Source: Strigops habroptila (Eukaryota; Chordata; Aves; Psittaciformes; Psittacidae). Taken from it: a stretch of 64,000 nucleotides of DNA. Position numbers and translations under genes: made by a program. The notes beneath the pieces are model-generated. The model had not been told where the DNA came from and did no database searches. It saw nothing but the letters and a program-made list of their open reading frames with translations. Each line of letters starts with the position of its first letter. Position 1 is the stretch's first letter. Below, piece by piece: positions 34,390-46,900 of this stretch. The DNA lies in NCBI RefSeq assembly GCF_004027225.2, contig NC_044284.2:43696420-43760419 (forward strand), in the 5' to 3' direction.

Positions 34390-37164
34390 ACCAGCACCAG
34401 TGTTTGCCCAGCTCAGGTGGTTCCCACCATAAAAATCTCAATGCTGACTCCCCTCCATCCCCCCTACTTTGCTGGAAAGATGCCCAGATCTCTGCTCTGT
34501 TTGCATTCAACTCCTCTCCAGAAAAGACAGGAAGAACCTCTCCTAGTTGGTCAATAAACCCCCTGCAATTAGCGTTGATCACCAACGTAAACACAGAGAG
34601 AACCTTGCAGCAGAGAGCAGCCTGGCACCAGGCAGGGATGCCCGCTGGCCCAGCTCTGGCTGGACTGGGGGCTGGCAGGGGTGAGCCCTGGGGAAGCCGG
34701 CGCTGATCCTGGCCGGAGCATCCCTGCAGCGAGCAGCTGGGCCGTGGGTACCACCCACTGGCATGGCCCATGTCCCTGGCCAAGGGATGGCACGTGGCCA
34801 GGCCCTGCGCCCTGCCATGTGTCACCTACACACCGCCCTTGTTTGAACTGCCTGGGAATGTTTGTCAGGAGGATGCAGGACACAGGGATGAGGGAACAGC
34901 CTGTGGCCGGGGGCTGGCAGATGCCATCAGATAGTGGTGGGGGTGCCCGGCCCCCACGCCCAGCAGTGACGCAGGGCTTCATCAGCCTGCGTCCTGTGGG
35001 AGGAAGAGGCAGGGCCTGCAGCAGCAGCCCCCCGCTGCCCCTGTCCCACAGGTACCTGCAGCCCTGGTCCTGGGGAGGCTGCTGCTGGCATGGAGCAGCA
35101 CAGGGGGGCCACCCCTGCCCCAGCAGCCAGAACTCTTCAGCAAGGTCGGGAACAGCCTTCTCTGTCACTGTCCCTGCTCCTCACCCCAGGCTGTCCTCTT
35201 GCACCCGTGGGAGGAGGATGAAGCTCATACACCCTACTGCTTTGACCATGCTGCTGTGCAGCGCCACTTTGCTGGCTTCTAACATAGCAAAGCAGCTTCG
35301 AGAGCTCCTCACGCTGCCTGTCCTGCAGCCTCCTGCAAAGCTGCCCAGTGCCCTGCTGCTGCCAGCTATGGCCAATGCCTGTCTCTCCTTCCTCCAGCCC
35401 TCTCAAAGACCCTTGGAGGAGGCCACTTGGAGCTACTCAGGAGGTAGCTACCCACAGAGGATCCATCCCCAGAGCTGAGCCCACCTTCCCCCAACATGGA
35501 GGGCTTGCAGCAAGCTGAAGCTGTTTCTGCTGACTTCCCGGCTCAAGCCATATCCCCTGGGGATCTCACACTGCTCCTTTGTGGCAGCATCTACCAAAAC
35601 ACGAAGGCAGCAAGTACTGCTACACCCACAGGGAGCAGCTCCAAACCAGCATGCAGAGGCAGGTTTGGCTCTTGCCCTGGGGTGGGAGGAGGATCAGACC
35701 CATCTCCTTCACCCACACAGCCAGGCTAGAGCTGCTGCTGCTTCCCAAGACCACCCAAGGCTCAGCCAGCTTGCTAGGCACCCTCCAGCATCAAGGGGGT
35801 AAAAGCCGCCTTGTGTCCCAATGCAGCTGCTGCCTGCTACTTTTTCTCCTTGGAGACCAGCTGCTCTATCTAATGGGAAACCCTTCAAACACGGCAACCC
35901 CCAGAAGACAGGATTCACTCTTGTTTTGTGGAAAACCATGAAAATGTTCCCCAAAGGAGCCTGAAGCTACTCCATTACTCCTCAGTTAGGTAAGGAGTGC
36001 CCCAGCTCCCTGTTTGTCTGGTTCAACTAGGCTTACTTGGGTGCAACACAAGTTTTCACAAGCCCCTCGTCATCCTGGGCAGGGGAAGAGGCATGCGCCA
36101 TCCCTGAGGAGATGCAGTGTCAAGCCTCGACCTGAGCATTGTCAAACTTGATGCACCTGTGCCAGAGACACAGCAGAGCTCGCTAAACTTTGGCACAGAT
36201 GTGCAACCTGTGCGAGAACATGGATGAAAGCCTCCTGGAGGTTTGTACTTGCCAAGCCGGCTCTACTGGAAGATAAAGGAGATGCGTTGTTTGAGTATTA
36301 AACCTTTAAAATGCCCCCAGCAGCTTTATCCCTGCTAGGCATCGTAATTCAGCTACTAGCTCCATCCCAGTCCACTGTGAGAGCTGGAAACTGGCCAGGT
36401 GAGCACTAGTGGAGCCCAGGGCTTCAGTGGCACCTCCCTGCTCAAAATACAGGAAGGCAGCCATCGTCAGCTTGCTCTCAACTGTTCAAGTCAAACTTCA
36501 GTTCTGAAAACAGCATGCAGGAGCCATGATTCCCCGTTTCAGAGGCTGGGAATTGCGCATCTTCATGCACCAGCTGCCAAGACAAAGCCAGGGAGGCAGC
36601 CCCAGCTCCAGGGATGAGGGTCCTCCTCCCAGCTGGAAGAACAGCAAAGGAAACAAGCAGGACCTGGAAGGAGCAAATCTATGGCTCCACTAACCACCAC
36701 CTGACCCACGCTTGCTCACCACCTTTCTAAAAGCCACACAAAAGCCCCAGCCCTTCTCCAGCTCCCAGACTCCCAGGCAAGTGAGAGCTCCCATTCAAAG
36801 CATCTCAAAAAGGCCACAATCCAGTCCTTCCCCATCCTTCCCAGTAAGCCAGCTGCTTGGCTGCTGGTTACTGTCCCCTTCTCAGCTAACCAAGACCAAG
36901 CATCCTCCAGCCCCAGCGAGGATGTTTTCAGCTCCCAGGCACAGCTCCCTTGGATGGAGCCAAGAACTGGGGCTCATGTGCTGCGAAGCCACAGCACAAG
37001 AGCACCCCTGAGGCCCAAAAGCTCTCTCCTGATATGGACTGCACAGGTGCGAATGAGCCTTCACTCGCCAGGGGTCTGAACAGCCATCGAACACTGATGA
37101 TTCATTTATAATCCAGTGGCTGTGCCATGACAGCCAGGAAGACAAATGAAAACAGCAGCACACA
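34390..37164. other. REG4-NOTCH2 intergenic region
   Basis: About 2.8 kb between the REG4 promoter and the NOTCH2 3' end. Human has the intronless ADAM30 in this interval. Here no metalloprotease or disintegrin frame is present; the longest open frames are short and unrecognised, apart from a GC-rich 265-codon plus-strand frame (34681-35478) with no similarity that I can name. Confidence 0.65.
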
Positions 37165-37182
37165 GACACTGGGCACATACTC

Positions 37183-37188
37183 TTTATT
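37183..37188 (-). terminator. NOTCH2 poly(A) signal
   Basis: AATAAA on the minus strand at the end of an A/T-rich tract, about 2.4 kb beyond the stop codon. It marks the likely main 3' end. Confidence 0.7.
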
Positions 37189-38910
37189 CTGGGGATAAAA
37201 ATTGCTTATACATTTTGCAGCAACTATTTTCATAAAAGACTTTATAAAAAATGTAAAAATAAGCAAATATTTTCCATTATTAATATAGGAAAATGCTGCT
37301 GTGTGAATGGTTACTCTACAACTTATGAGATAAAATACCACCTTAAGGAGATATTATCTTTACAAGTAGTTAAAAAAAAAAGAAAGGCAGAGGGCCATCG
37401 TATTAACATGCCAGGCATGAAGCCGGCTTCATTCCACAGAAAGCACTCATCTTGTAAAAGGTAGCCACATATTTAAAAAGGCACTTGGTTATTTGGGGCT
37501 AACAAGGAAAAGCCCTTTGTTTCTTTAGCATTGATGTAGCAACACTTCATTATTTGCAGTGAAACATGTACCTGGACAGAACCCCAGGAGCTCAGAGGCT
37601 CCTGCCTGGAGATCCGAGTCAGTTGCAGCTAAACTTCACAGGACGCACTGCAGCAAGCGTGCCAGGGAACACTGTGTGCATCGTAAAAAGCAGTAACTTC
37701 AGAGTTAAAAACTTCAGCCCAAAATGACGGCCCCGGGAACCAGCTCCTCCTGAGGCCCTGCCTTCATGTACCATTGAGTGGAATCAAAAAAAAAAGCTTT
37801 TGCTCTTGATTAAAGTGGAAAGAAGCATCGGAGGAAATACTGTACATGGTAGGATGCTGAAGGGCCACTGCTCGGAGGGGAGCAGCCTTCTCTGTCCTTT
37901 GGCGGCAGCCGACAGCCCTGATCTCTTTGGAACATGTGTCTGCAGGGTTCCCCTGAAGAGGTAGGAGCAAACCAACCCCAGAAATGTTCACTTCGGCTGC
38001 TGACTGGTTCAGAGCCCTTCAAGGAAGCATTACTCTTGTGGACAAAGCAGAAGGAGCGGTTGTTTTCCTAAGGTCAGTGACAGCTGGCTTCCGTAACTCC
38101 AAAAATCTTGGGGAAGCTGCAGTACAAATGGCACTACCGTCCCACAGAGCACATGGGGCATCTCGGTTGGGAAATCTCAATACGGGCTGAAGCTGAGAGC
38201 AGAGGACAACCCCAAACCTGTTAACTGAACTGCATCAGGCAACCGTTTCTGAGCTATTTGGCCTGCTGCTTAAGGTCAGCTCCTGGCTTCAGGCATGCTG
38301 CTCCTGCTGGAAGCCTGCTCTGGAGTCAGTGCTGCAACTTCCTTGATTAGAGGGGAAGACAAGGCAGCCCTGTCCCAAGGCTAGAGTGGACGGGACACTT
38401 TTCAAAGGGCTGGACATGGTTCCTGACACAGAAGGAGACACACTGCAAACATGTAATTACATCCTTGACACTTTTTGATAATACCATGACAAGGCAGCAT
38501 ATGGTACCTGGAGGACAGGGGACACAGCCACCCTTGGATGGAAGGGCAGCGAGTACTGTGCAAGAATGCTGGGAGCTTGTGTTACAAGGTTTTGAAACAC
38601 TCATCCTCATACCAAGAGTTTCCCGAAAGGCCTGTATGGATTGCAGGGCATCTCTTTCGGCATGGGAGCCCGTGAAGGCAGTCATGGACACACCTGGCAG
38701 GACGGGGGCATGGGGAGGGTAGTGTGTCAAAATGGTCAGGTGTGTCTCAGGGAAGACATACAACACCGGAGAGATGTGCCTACAGGCCACCGCGGGGGGA
38801 AGACCAGGTCGGACCAGCGTTTTTGGGAGCAGGGTAAAAAAAAATACAACCAACAAAAAGACCTAAGAGAAGACTATATGTATATATAATCTCATAATAC
38901 CCAGGGGGCA

Positions 38911-38917
38911 GGCAGTG
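38911..38917 (-). promoter_or_regulatory. Candidate miR-34 target site in NOTCH2 3'UTR
   Basis: Minus strand reads CACTGCC, a 7-base complement to the miR-34 seed (positions 2-8). NOTCH2 is a known miR-34 target in mammals. A single 7-mer in 2.4 kb may be chance. Confidence 0.35.
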
Positions 38918-39566
38918 AGAACGCTAAGGGGTGTTAGTGGGTCTGTATAAGACAAAGACTCTGGAAGAAGGCAGGGTGAAGCTGTGTGACAGAAGGTGTC
39001 ACTTGACCTGCAGGTGTTTCAGGAAGTCCGGCTCACTTGCTGAGCAAGGGCAGCCGAGGGAAGGAGGGGGCTAGGAATGTGGGTGCAGCTCTGAGCTGTG
39101 TCAAAACAAGGCAACTTGAACTCGAGGAGAACTAGTAGAAGGTGCTTCAGAGAGAGGTTACATGGGTAACAGAAGTAGTAACAAAATAAGGATACACAGC
39201 TGGTTTTGGCTAAATTTCTGGAGAAATGACCACGAGATGCATTAAGCTGAAGAGCTGTCTCCCCAAAGAAATGGTGGAACATATTTAAAAGCAGACTGGA
39301 GAATCCAGTGCAGACAGCAATCACATCCAAGGTGCATGGGAGTTGGTTAGAAGTGACCCAGTTGGTCTTCTCCATCACCAGCTTCTACAGTTCTCTGTTT
39401 AGCATAAAAGCATACAACGCCTACAGTGACCACAGTCCCTCCAACGAAAGAACAGCCTAGGCTCATTAAGACTCTTGGATACTAAAATGGTTCTTCATTT
39501 TCATCCTGGAAGACCTTCATGAGTTCTGGAGTCCACTTTTTAATTGGGCTTTACTTTGGCCAGCCT

Positions 39567-40910
39567 TCAGGCATACACCTGCATGTTGTTCCGCTGCTGC
39601 TCCGTCATGTGAGCGGCTGCCGGCCCGCGCTGGTTGTTACTGGGACTGGTTGCCACATCAGACCAGTCAGAGGCAGAGTGTGGGGAGGAGCTGGACCACT
39701 GGTCTGGAGATTCAGGTGATGGAGTCAGGTATGGGTGCTCCCCTTGTAAGTGCCGGTTGTGGCTAGGAGTCCGTTCTGTGGCCGAGGAGTAGCAGCTGTG
39801 CTGTGAGGGCGGTGTGGGGTACTTCCCCATCGAGCTCTGGAACTGGTGGTAGGCCGGGAGGACTGTCTGAGCCACCTGCCCGTCCTGCTGAGGGATGGCA
39901 GCCATGGAGAATGAGGCACTGGGCAGCTGAGCTAAATCCGGTATCTGGTACATGGAGCTAAGAGGACCAGCCATGTTCTGAGCGCAGTTTGACTGGGCCT
40001 GCTGTGGCAGTGCTTGCTGGTTTATGCCACCCTTGGGAACCAGCTGGAAAGTCATGATAGGGGGCAGAGACTCCCTGGACACTCCCATGTGCTTTGTATC
40101 TGCTTGAACTAAACCGCTCTGCTGAGAAACAGTGGGGTGCGAATGCATCACCTGCGGCACCATGCCAAACATCTCGTTGTACTGGGACTCATTCACCTCC
40201 ATCCGGTTCATCCACTCAGCAGAAACGTTGGCTGGCCGGAGCCTGCCGAGCCCACTGTTAGGAGGGGTGGTTCTGTGCTGTGAAAGCAGCTGGCTGACAG
40301 ATGGGAGCACTGTGCTGGATCCACGACCTAAGGGCTGCATCTCATGGAGGTTGGAGAAGGACATTGTGTGTGCAGCCTGCACAGATGGAGCGGTCAGCAG
40401 TGAGCTGGGTGATGAATGCAACACCCCTGGTGACGGCATCACGGGAGACGATGTTGGTTCGGATGCAAAAGCATGGGGTGATTCTAGGGAATCAACTGGT
40501 GACAGGGTCACTGAGCTCTCCGAAAACTGCCCTTTGCCCTCACTGAGGGACTTCTTCCTTCTCCTCTTTGCATCTTTGGTGAGGTTTGTGGGCATGATGC
40601 CTTTGGCATTCGGTTTTCGTGACTTCTTGCTTAACGAAGTGTGCTTCAGATTGAGGAAGGACCTATTTGGGCCACAGATAACCGGGGAGAGAGCAGAGTT
40701 CAGCATGGCACCCGGGTGCCCAGCGGGGCTGTGCGCCACATTGTACTCGTTGAGAAGCTGCACAATGTCGTGGTGCATCCGGTCCTGGGCCACATCTCGG
40801 GGCAGGCGGTCCATGTGGTCCGTGATGTCTCGATTGGCAAAATGGTCCAGCAAGATTTTTGCTGCTTCAAAACTGCCTTCCCGTGCAGCAAGGAAGAGTG
40901 GTGTCTCCTC
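39567..40910 (-). CDS. NOTCH2: NOTCH2 terminal exon: last ankyrin repeat, transactivation and PEST tail
   Basis: 447 residues then TGA. It starts [20 protein letters not shown] (ankyrin), then [20 protein letters not shown], a basic nuclear-localisation patch ([15 protein letters not shown]), and a Ser/Pro/Gln-rich transactivation stretch. A PEST tail follows, with the Fbxw7-type phosphodegron [10 protein letters not shown], the [15 protein letters not shown] motif and the exact NOTCH2 end NNMQVYA. A plus-strand open frame of 265 codons (40132-40929) opposite this exon is its antisense shadow. Confidence 0.97.
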   Translation of the reverse strand, partial: EETPLFLAAREGSFEAAKILLDHFANRDITDHMDRLPRDVAQDRMHHDIVQLLNEYNVAHSPAGHPGAMLNSALSPVICGPNRSFLNLKHTSLSKKSRKPNAKGIMPTNLTKDAKRRRKKSLSEGKGQFSESSVTLSPVDSLESPHAFASEPTSSPVMPSPGVLHSSPSSLLTAPSVQAAHTMSFSNLHEMQPLGRGSSTVLPSVSQLLSQHRTTPPNSGLGRLRPANVSAEWMNRMEVNESQYNEMFGMVPQVMHSHPTVSQQSGLVQADTKHMGVSRESLPPIMTFQLVPKGGINQQALPQQAQSNCAQNMAGPLSSMYQIPDLAQLPSASFSMAAIPQQDGQVAQTVLPAYHQFQSSMGKYPTPPSQHSCYSSATERTPSHNRHLQGEHPYLTPSPESPDQWSSSSPHSASDWSDVATSPSNNQRGPAAAHMTEQQRNNMQVYA

Positions 40911-43900
40911 CTGGAAACACAAAGAATAAGTATTTTAGTGGCTTCACCGTGTGGGAACTGTCTTACAGCTAACAATCCCTTAATGGTGCGGCAACACCTG
41001 GAGGCACTGTTTAATGCAGTGTCACATTAATTGTCTTCTGGAACAACCAACCCACCCTCACAGATGCCCACTGAAAAAGGTGTATTACAGGAGATGATTT
41101 TATAAATGGCAGTGGAGCACAGAGGCTAAACTATTCCTCCAGGAAGTTCACTACCAAGAGCAAAGGGATGCTTTGAGTTAGGAAGCACAGCCAAGCTGAG
41201 CACACCCAAACCGTACCTTGTTATCCTGCATGTCTCTGTTGGCTCCATTTTTCAGCAGCACTAGTGTTGCTTCCACGTTGTTGACAGCGGCAGCCCAGTG
41301 AAGAGCAGATTTACCTGCAAGGAAATCCAACAACTTCAAGTGACAAACCAATGAGCTATTTTCTAAAGCACCAAGATGGACAGAGCTTACTGAGGGAAGA
41401 AAGCAACTGCAGTGCAGCTCACAGCACATGAACATGTCCTTAAGTCACATTTCCACTTTGGAAACCACCATGCTGTGACATACCCCTCTGTTACCAAGAT
41501 GCAATGGGACTTCCAGCACTTGCTCTGGGATTTTTTTATCTTTTAAAAAACCTATCCAGAGAGTCATGTCTGCAGTCCAGAAAATCCCACACATCCAACC
41601 CCGTATTTCCGCTTCTCTCCCACGACTGTCTAAACAAGCCCCTGCGCAGCAGCCTGCAGTCTATTCCTGCTGGGAAAACTTCCACCAGAGAGCCCAGTAT
41701 CTGATTTAGCCACAGAATTTATGAGCAGCCCACGCTCTGGGAGAGCAGAAGCCCACCCCTCCTTGCTCACACCATGACAAATATTTGCCCAGCCCAGTAT
41801 GTCGTGTTCACATTACCATGGTCATCTACGGCGTTCACATCTGCCTGGCAATTAATTAGCTCAGCCACCATTCCTTCCACAGCCAGACGTGCAGCCAGAA
41901 TTAACGGGGTTGTTCCATCATTCATCCGAGCATCCAAGTCCGTCACTCTGTTACGGATCAGGATCTGGACAACAGGGAAGACAGAGTTTTTTCAATACCA
42001 CTATAGACCAAAACTAAGGATTAAGCAGAAACTCAAGAGAAATTTTATAATGCAAAAGCAGCCTGAGCACTGAAATGTAAGGACCCAGATAACAGATGAC
42101 AGAGGCAAAAAGACCAAATAAATACATGCCAGATGGTTCACGCATGCTGAGTTCTTCGAGCTATGAATATCTGAAGAATCTGGATGTAAAATACAGTTTC
42201 ACCTGGCCATCACACTGTGGAAGGCATGAAGCAAGGCTGTAAGTGAACAGAGTGCAGCTTGGGCTGGCTCATGTAATTACAGATCACAGCTAGTCCCAAG
42301 TGGGTTCTTTAGTTGCTGTACCTGGAAGACGCCCTGGGCGTCAGCAGCTACAGCTGCATGCAAGGGAGTCCGCCCCATGTTGTCCCGGGCATTAGCATCC
42401 GCACCAGCATCCAGCAAACGTTTCGCAGCATCTGCTCTTGAGTAACGGGCTGCTAAATGCAGCGCCATCTCCCCAGTGCGGTCTGTCTGGGCCTGCAGGT
42501 TGGCGCCCTGATAGATCAAATCTGTTATTATATTCGCTGAGGAATCTTCTGCATCCTCATCCTCCTCGCTGATATCGGAGCTGCCCACACGCAGAGATGC
42601 CAACATAAGTGGAGTACATCCATCTGCAACAGAAGAGGTATCATAGTAACCTGGTGACAGCAAAGGAAAGGAAACCATCTCACAATCCTCTCCCTTTGAG
42701 CACCTACAGCTACAGGCAATCTCTCCAGTCAGTTTAACCCAGACCTGTTCTCTTATCATAAAGCCCAATGGAGTTAGTGAGTTGTTTTCTTTCCAAGCTG
42801 GTCATTAATACCTACCTCAACCCCAACAGAACTAAGATACTTCTCAAGTTGAAAGATCATTATAAGCCAAAAAACGTTTGCTACTCAAAACATAGAGGCT
42901 AGCTAAATTCCTAGAGAGAAGCAAGGGCTATAAAATTCAGAGAGTTCAGATGGTTGAGTGTAACTATTCACATGGATGTTCTAATTGCATACCTGGGGAA
43001 AAGAAACAATTGACACAAATTATTGAACAACTAGCCACTGATTATTGGTGGCATTTTGTAGGTATTAATCTGAAGTGAAATGCAAACAAAAGCCTTCACA
43101 TTTATTACACACCAAGGTCTTCATGAGAAGGACACTGAAGTTGTTGCTTTTAATAAACATCCATGACCAGAGCCCTAAAACTGATCAAGCACACTCTGAA
43201 CCTTCACAGAAGTACACCATGTAGGAAGGGACCAGGGAACAGGACCCAGTATTATTCACTAGTGTACCAGTAGCATCCTACACATGCACAAGCACTGAGA
43301 TGCTTCAGTTTCAGCAGACTTTGAACATTACAAAGTATTCACTACTCAAAACCAAAGACTTCAACTACAGATGCTAATGCTTGCTTACTGATTTTTACTG
43401 TTTTACTCCAAACATCACAGACATGTAGAAAGTAAGGCGGACTAAGATGGCAGCAAGAGCAAACCACTCTGTGCTAAGTGCTCCACTGGAGCTCTGCAAA
43501 GGTGAACACAAATTTTGCTTGTCCAATGTGGCTTGCAAAGCTAATGAAACTGAAGACAATCTTTTGGTAACTGCCTGATTTCAGTTGGACCTTACAGACA
43601 CAGCTTCACTGCCTGCACACCTCTCAATCTACCACGCACTATCTGCACTGCGTGAAGCGTGTGAGCCTTGCTTCCATTTCCCAACTTCTGACCACCTAGC
43701 TTTCCCGGATCTCTCCTTTAGAGCAGTTGCAAAACTTTCTAGCAATCTATCGTTCTACCATAGGGAACAGTGTCGAGCAGCGGCAGAGCACAGGACTGCG
43801 GCCTGCAGGTCTGCTCTCAGCGAGGCTGTCATCAGCAGAATGCCCGCTCCTCCTAGTGGCTTACAGTCACAGCACACACAGGCTTTCACCGAGCTGCTTT

Positions 43901-46900
43901 CTCAGAATTTGTTGGACGGCAGCGAAGTGTTGACGTATGGGCCTGGGTTCAATTCCAAGATCCAGTCCTGTCTGTAGACCCTCTTGCCTGCTGTCCAAGG
44001 CTATACCTCCTTTTGTGCTTCTCCCTCCCACTGCTGGCTCTGCTTCCTTGTCCCAGATGAATACTTCTCAGTATTCAAGTCAGGCTGTGGTCTCCTCCGT
44101 ACTGCCCTGACACAAAGAGCAGAGAGATGGAGCACAGAAAGGAACTTTCCTTTTCTCCAGCACTACAGCCCTGGGAAAACCACTCACAGGAAAGGTCTTG
44201 CTTGCTCCATCACTGCAGTTGTCCTGGATGATCATGCCTAGCTGCTCTGCAAGGACACAGCTATAGTATGCATTAAATCTTGGAAAAATTAGCTGCAACC
44301 CTCCAAAAAAGTCTCTCAGGTACATGCAGCTCTTTTCAGAGCTTTGTAAGTTGGCCACACATGGGTAGTTTTATGAGTCTAGCAAAAAGCACATTCAGCT
44401 AGACTGCCACAATTAAGTGCTTGATGGACTACTAGGAAAAAAAAAAATGCGGACACAATGTCTTTTTTTCTCCCTCCAGCTTGTTCTCTGAAATAGCTGG
44501 AAAAGCACCCAAAAGGATCCAGCTGGAGGCAGACACACAGCATGGAAAATTCCAGTCTGAACCACTGAAGTTTTAGTAACTGAAAAGAGGGGCATATAAT
44601 AGGGACAGTTCATCAGTTTTAATTATAGGTGGTGTTACCAGTTATGTCTATAATTGCATTACTCTGGTTACACGCTCACAATAACTCCGGTAAAAAGAAT
44701 GTCTTCACCACTCGGGGGGACACAGAGAAAGAACAGCATAGGGAGACAAAGGTGACAGGAGTATTTTATAAAGACTCTTCTGTTTGCTATCTTTCAAGAT
44801 GACAGTCCTCGAGTAAATGTAAAACTCGGAGCCAGATGATAAAGGCAGAAGTTCACCATATAGATACAACTGAAGGACTTACACAAGTACAATATACTGA
44901 AAGCTGGGATGCAAAGAACCCACTGACAAAGTCTCCAGGCAATACTTCCATAGGAGATTGGACCTCTTGGATCCCTCTAAACTCGAGAGACCGCAAGAAG
45001 GTGCTGGATTAAGAGAGGGAACAACCCCTTGGTACTCAGGCATTTCAACTTGTCCCTCCTCTCTCTAGAAAATATCTACTGTTCTACCTGCCACCTGGAC
45101 TTGTGGCCAGGATCTAACTCACCAGCTTCAGATGGCTCTAGCCCAGACACCTGCACCCGAATCAGTCAGCCTCAACACCCTTTGTAATTTGGGGCAGCAA
45201 AGCATTTCTGGAGTGTGAGACCTCTAGCCTTCAGGAGACTTCTGCTCCAGACACAGATGAACTGCCTCTTAGAAGTGCCTATTTCTTTCCTCTGCCTGCA
45301 AAGGAAGAGGAAGGTGGCCAGGGCAGATGAATAGCTACATTAACTGTGAGGAATCCTACCCTTCCTTACTAACCAATTACTCTAGCACGTCTCAGACTTT
45401 TTGAATGATTTCTTCCCCTGACAGCAACTCAGCTGCTTGCTTCTGACGCCACAGAGGGGGATCACTTACAGCAGCTTGCTGCAAGCTTCACAGTTGCATC
45501 TGAATGGCAGGAAAGCCATTCATAGGTCAGTATTATTCCATTGCTATTGTTGGACAAAGCTTTTGTGAAAATCTGAATGTGAAAATAAGCAGTCTGAAGT
45601 CTTAAGAATGTTATTGCCTGCACTTGGAAAGCTTTCACCTTGCCACACAACTAGAAGCTTCAATGGGGGAAATAAAGGAAAGCTTAAATTTGGCAGAAAC
45701 TGCTGGTTTATGTTCTCACACTCGTTACACAGAAATCCCTCCTTCCCTGTGCTTTGCATTTAGGAGACCTAACGGGTCAATGAGCAGAAAAGACAATGGA
45801 AGGGAACTGAGAGAATGGGTCTAGTCATCATTAAATTGCATGGAAATATTCCCACAAAATCCAATGAAAAGCAATTGCAGCAATATAATCAGAATCACCT
45901 CTCCACGTAAGAGCCATGCTTGCAGCTCTTCTGACCAGGATAATGTTGTTGGTCAACCCTCTCCTCTCAGAACACAGGAATTGGTTATTACCAGATGACC
46001 TAGTCCCTTACCAGGTTACACAGCCTTAGTGCTACACTTATAAAAAGCAGCAGCGCATTCTTACTGCATCTAGTCATTTGAGATTGAAGAGACTGTGTGC
46101 ATGTGCGCATGTTAAAGTTGTGTTATGACTTCAGTAAGCTGATCACTGTAAGCTGAAGATATAAATGAATGAATTTAAAAAGTCATTAACAATCTTGCTG
46201 TATTGCTGCTCTGTTCCAGCACAGATGTTTCACACACTGCAAATCAGGCTATACTGTCTGCCAGAAGTCATCTTATTCAGGAAAAGGCCATCCTGCTTCC
46301 ACCCTAGAAAACAGACACCTCAGGTATAAACCCTGCTAACTTGGTCCTTAGCAGGCCGGCACAAATCTCTGCAGTGATCTAGCTGGAGAAGCTGGGCGTT
46401 ATTTCTGGCACAATTATGCATTCCAAATTTCTGCCGCAATGGCATTCTGACAATATGTTTTAGGCATGCATTGTTATAAAGGAGAACCTATAGCTGAACT
46501 TCCTGCAGGTGCTTCCTAAGTGAACTCTTTTTCTCCTAGTTACATGATACTCCACGTGGTATAAACCATGACCCAATCTATCCAGCTTTCTTTTCTGGAA
46601 CACACATGAGCTTTCCTTGAGTACCATAAAATTTCTGCTGATGTTCCTGTATACTCCACAAACTTTTTAAATGTTCACAGTCCCAGCCACTAGAGACAGG
46701 GAAAGTCGGTGCCTGGCTGGCAGAACACATGGGCATTCAGACTACTGACCTGGTCCTCTGACATTGACATCCAGAACATCCACTTCTTGATCTGCTTGAG
46801 GTGGTGTAAGGGCTAGTGACGTGCTCCCACAGACATCTGCTGCCTCCAAGTGCTGCTGTGTCCACTGGCGCTGATCTATCTGCTCATCACCTTCTGGGAG

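Larger units (their letters stand above)
37165..39566 (-). other. NOTCH2: NOTCH2 3'UTR
   Basis: Extends from the NOTCH2 stop to a canonical AATAAA on the minus strand (TTTATT at plus 37183-37188), about 2.4 kb. The last part is A/T-rich (37190-37380). One match to the miR-34 seed target CACTGCC lies at 38911-38917. No other open frame of note is present. Confidence 0.75.

Noticed and set aside
40132-40929. 265-codon plus-strand frame
   Set aside because: Exact antisense of the NOTCH2 terminal exon; its openness follows from codon bias of the real gene.
43585-43977. 130-codon plus-strand frame containing a GGTTCAATTCC B-box
   Set aside because: No protein similarity was recognised. No A box, cloverleaf or terminator T-run at tRNA spacing was found, so neither a tRNA nor a tRNA-derived SINE is supported.
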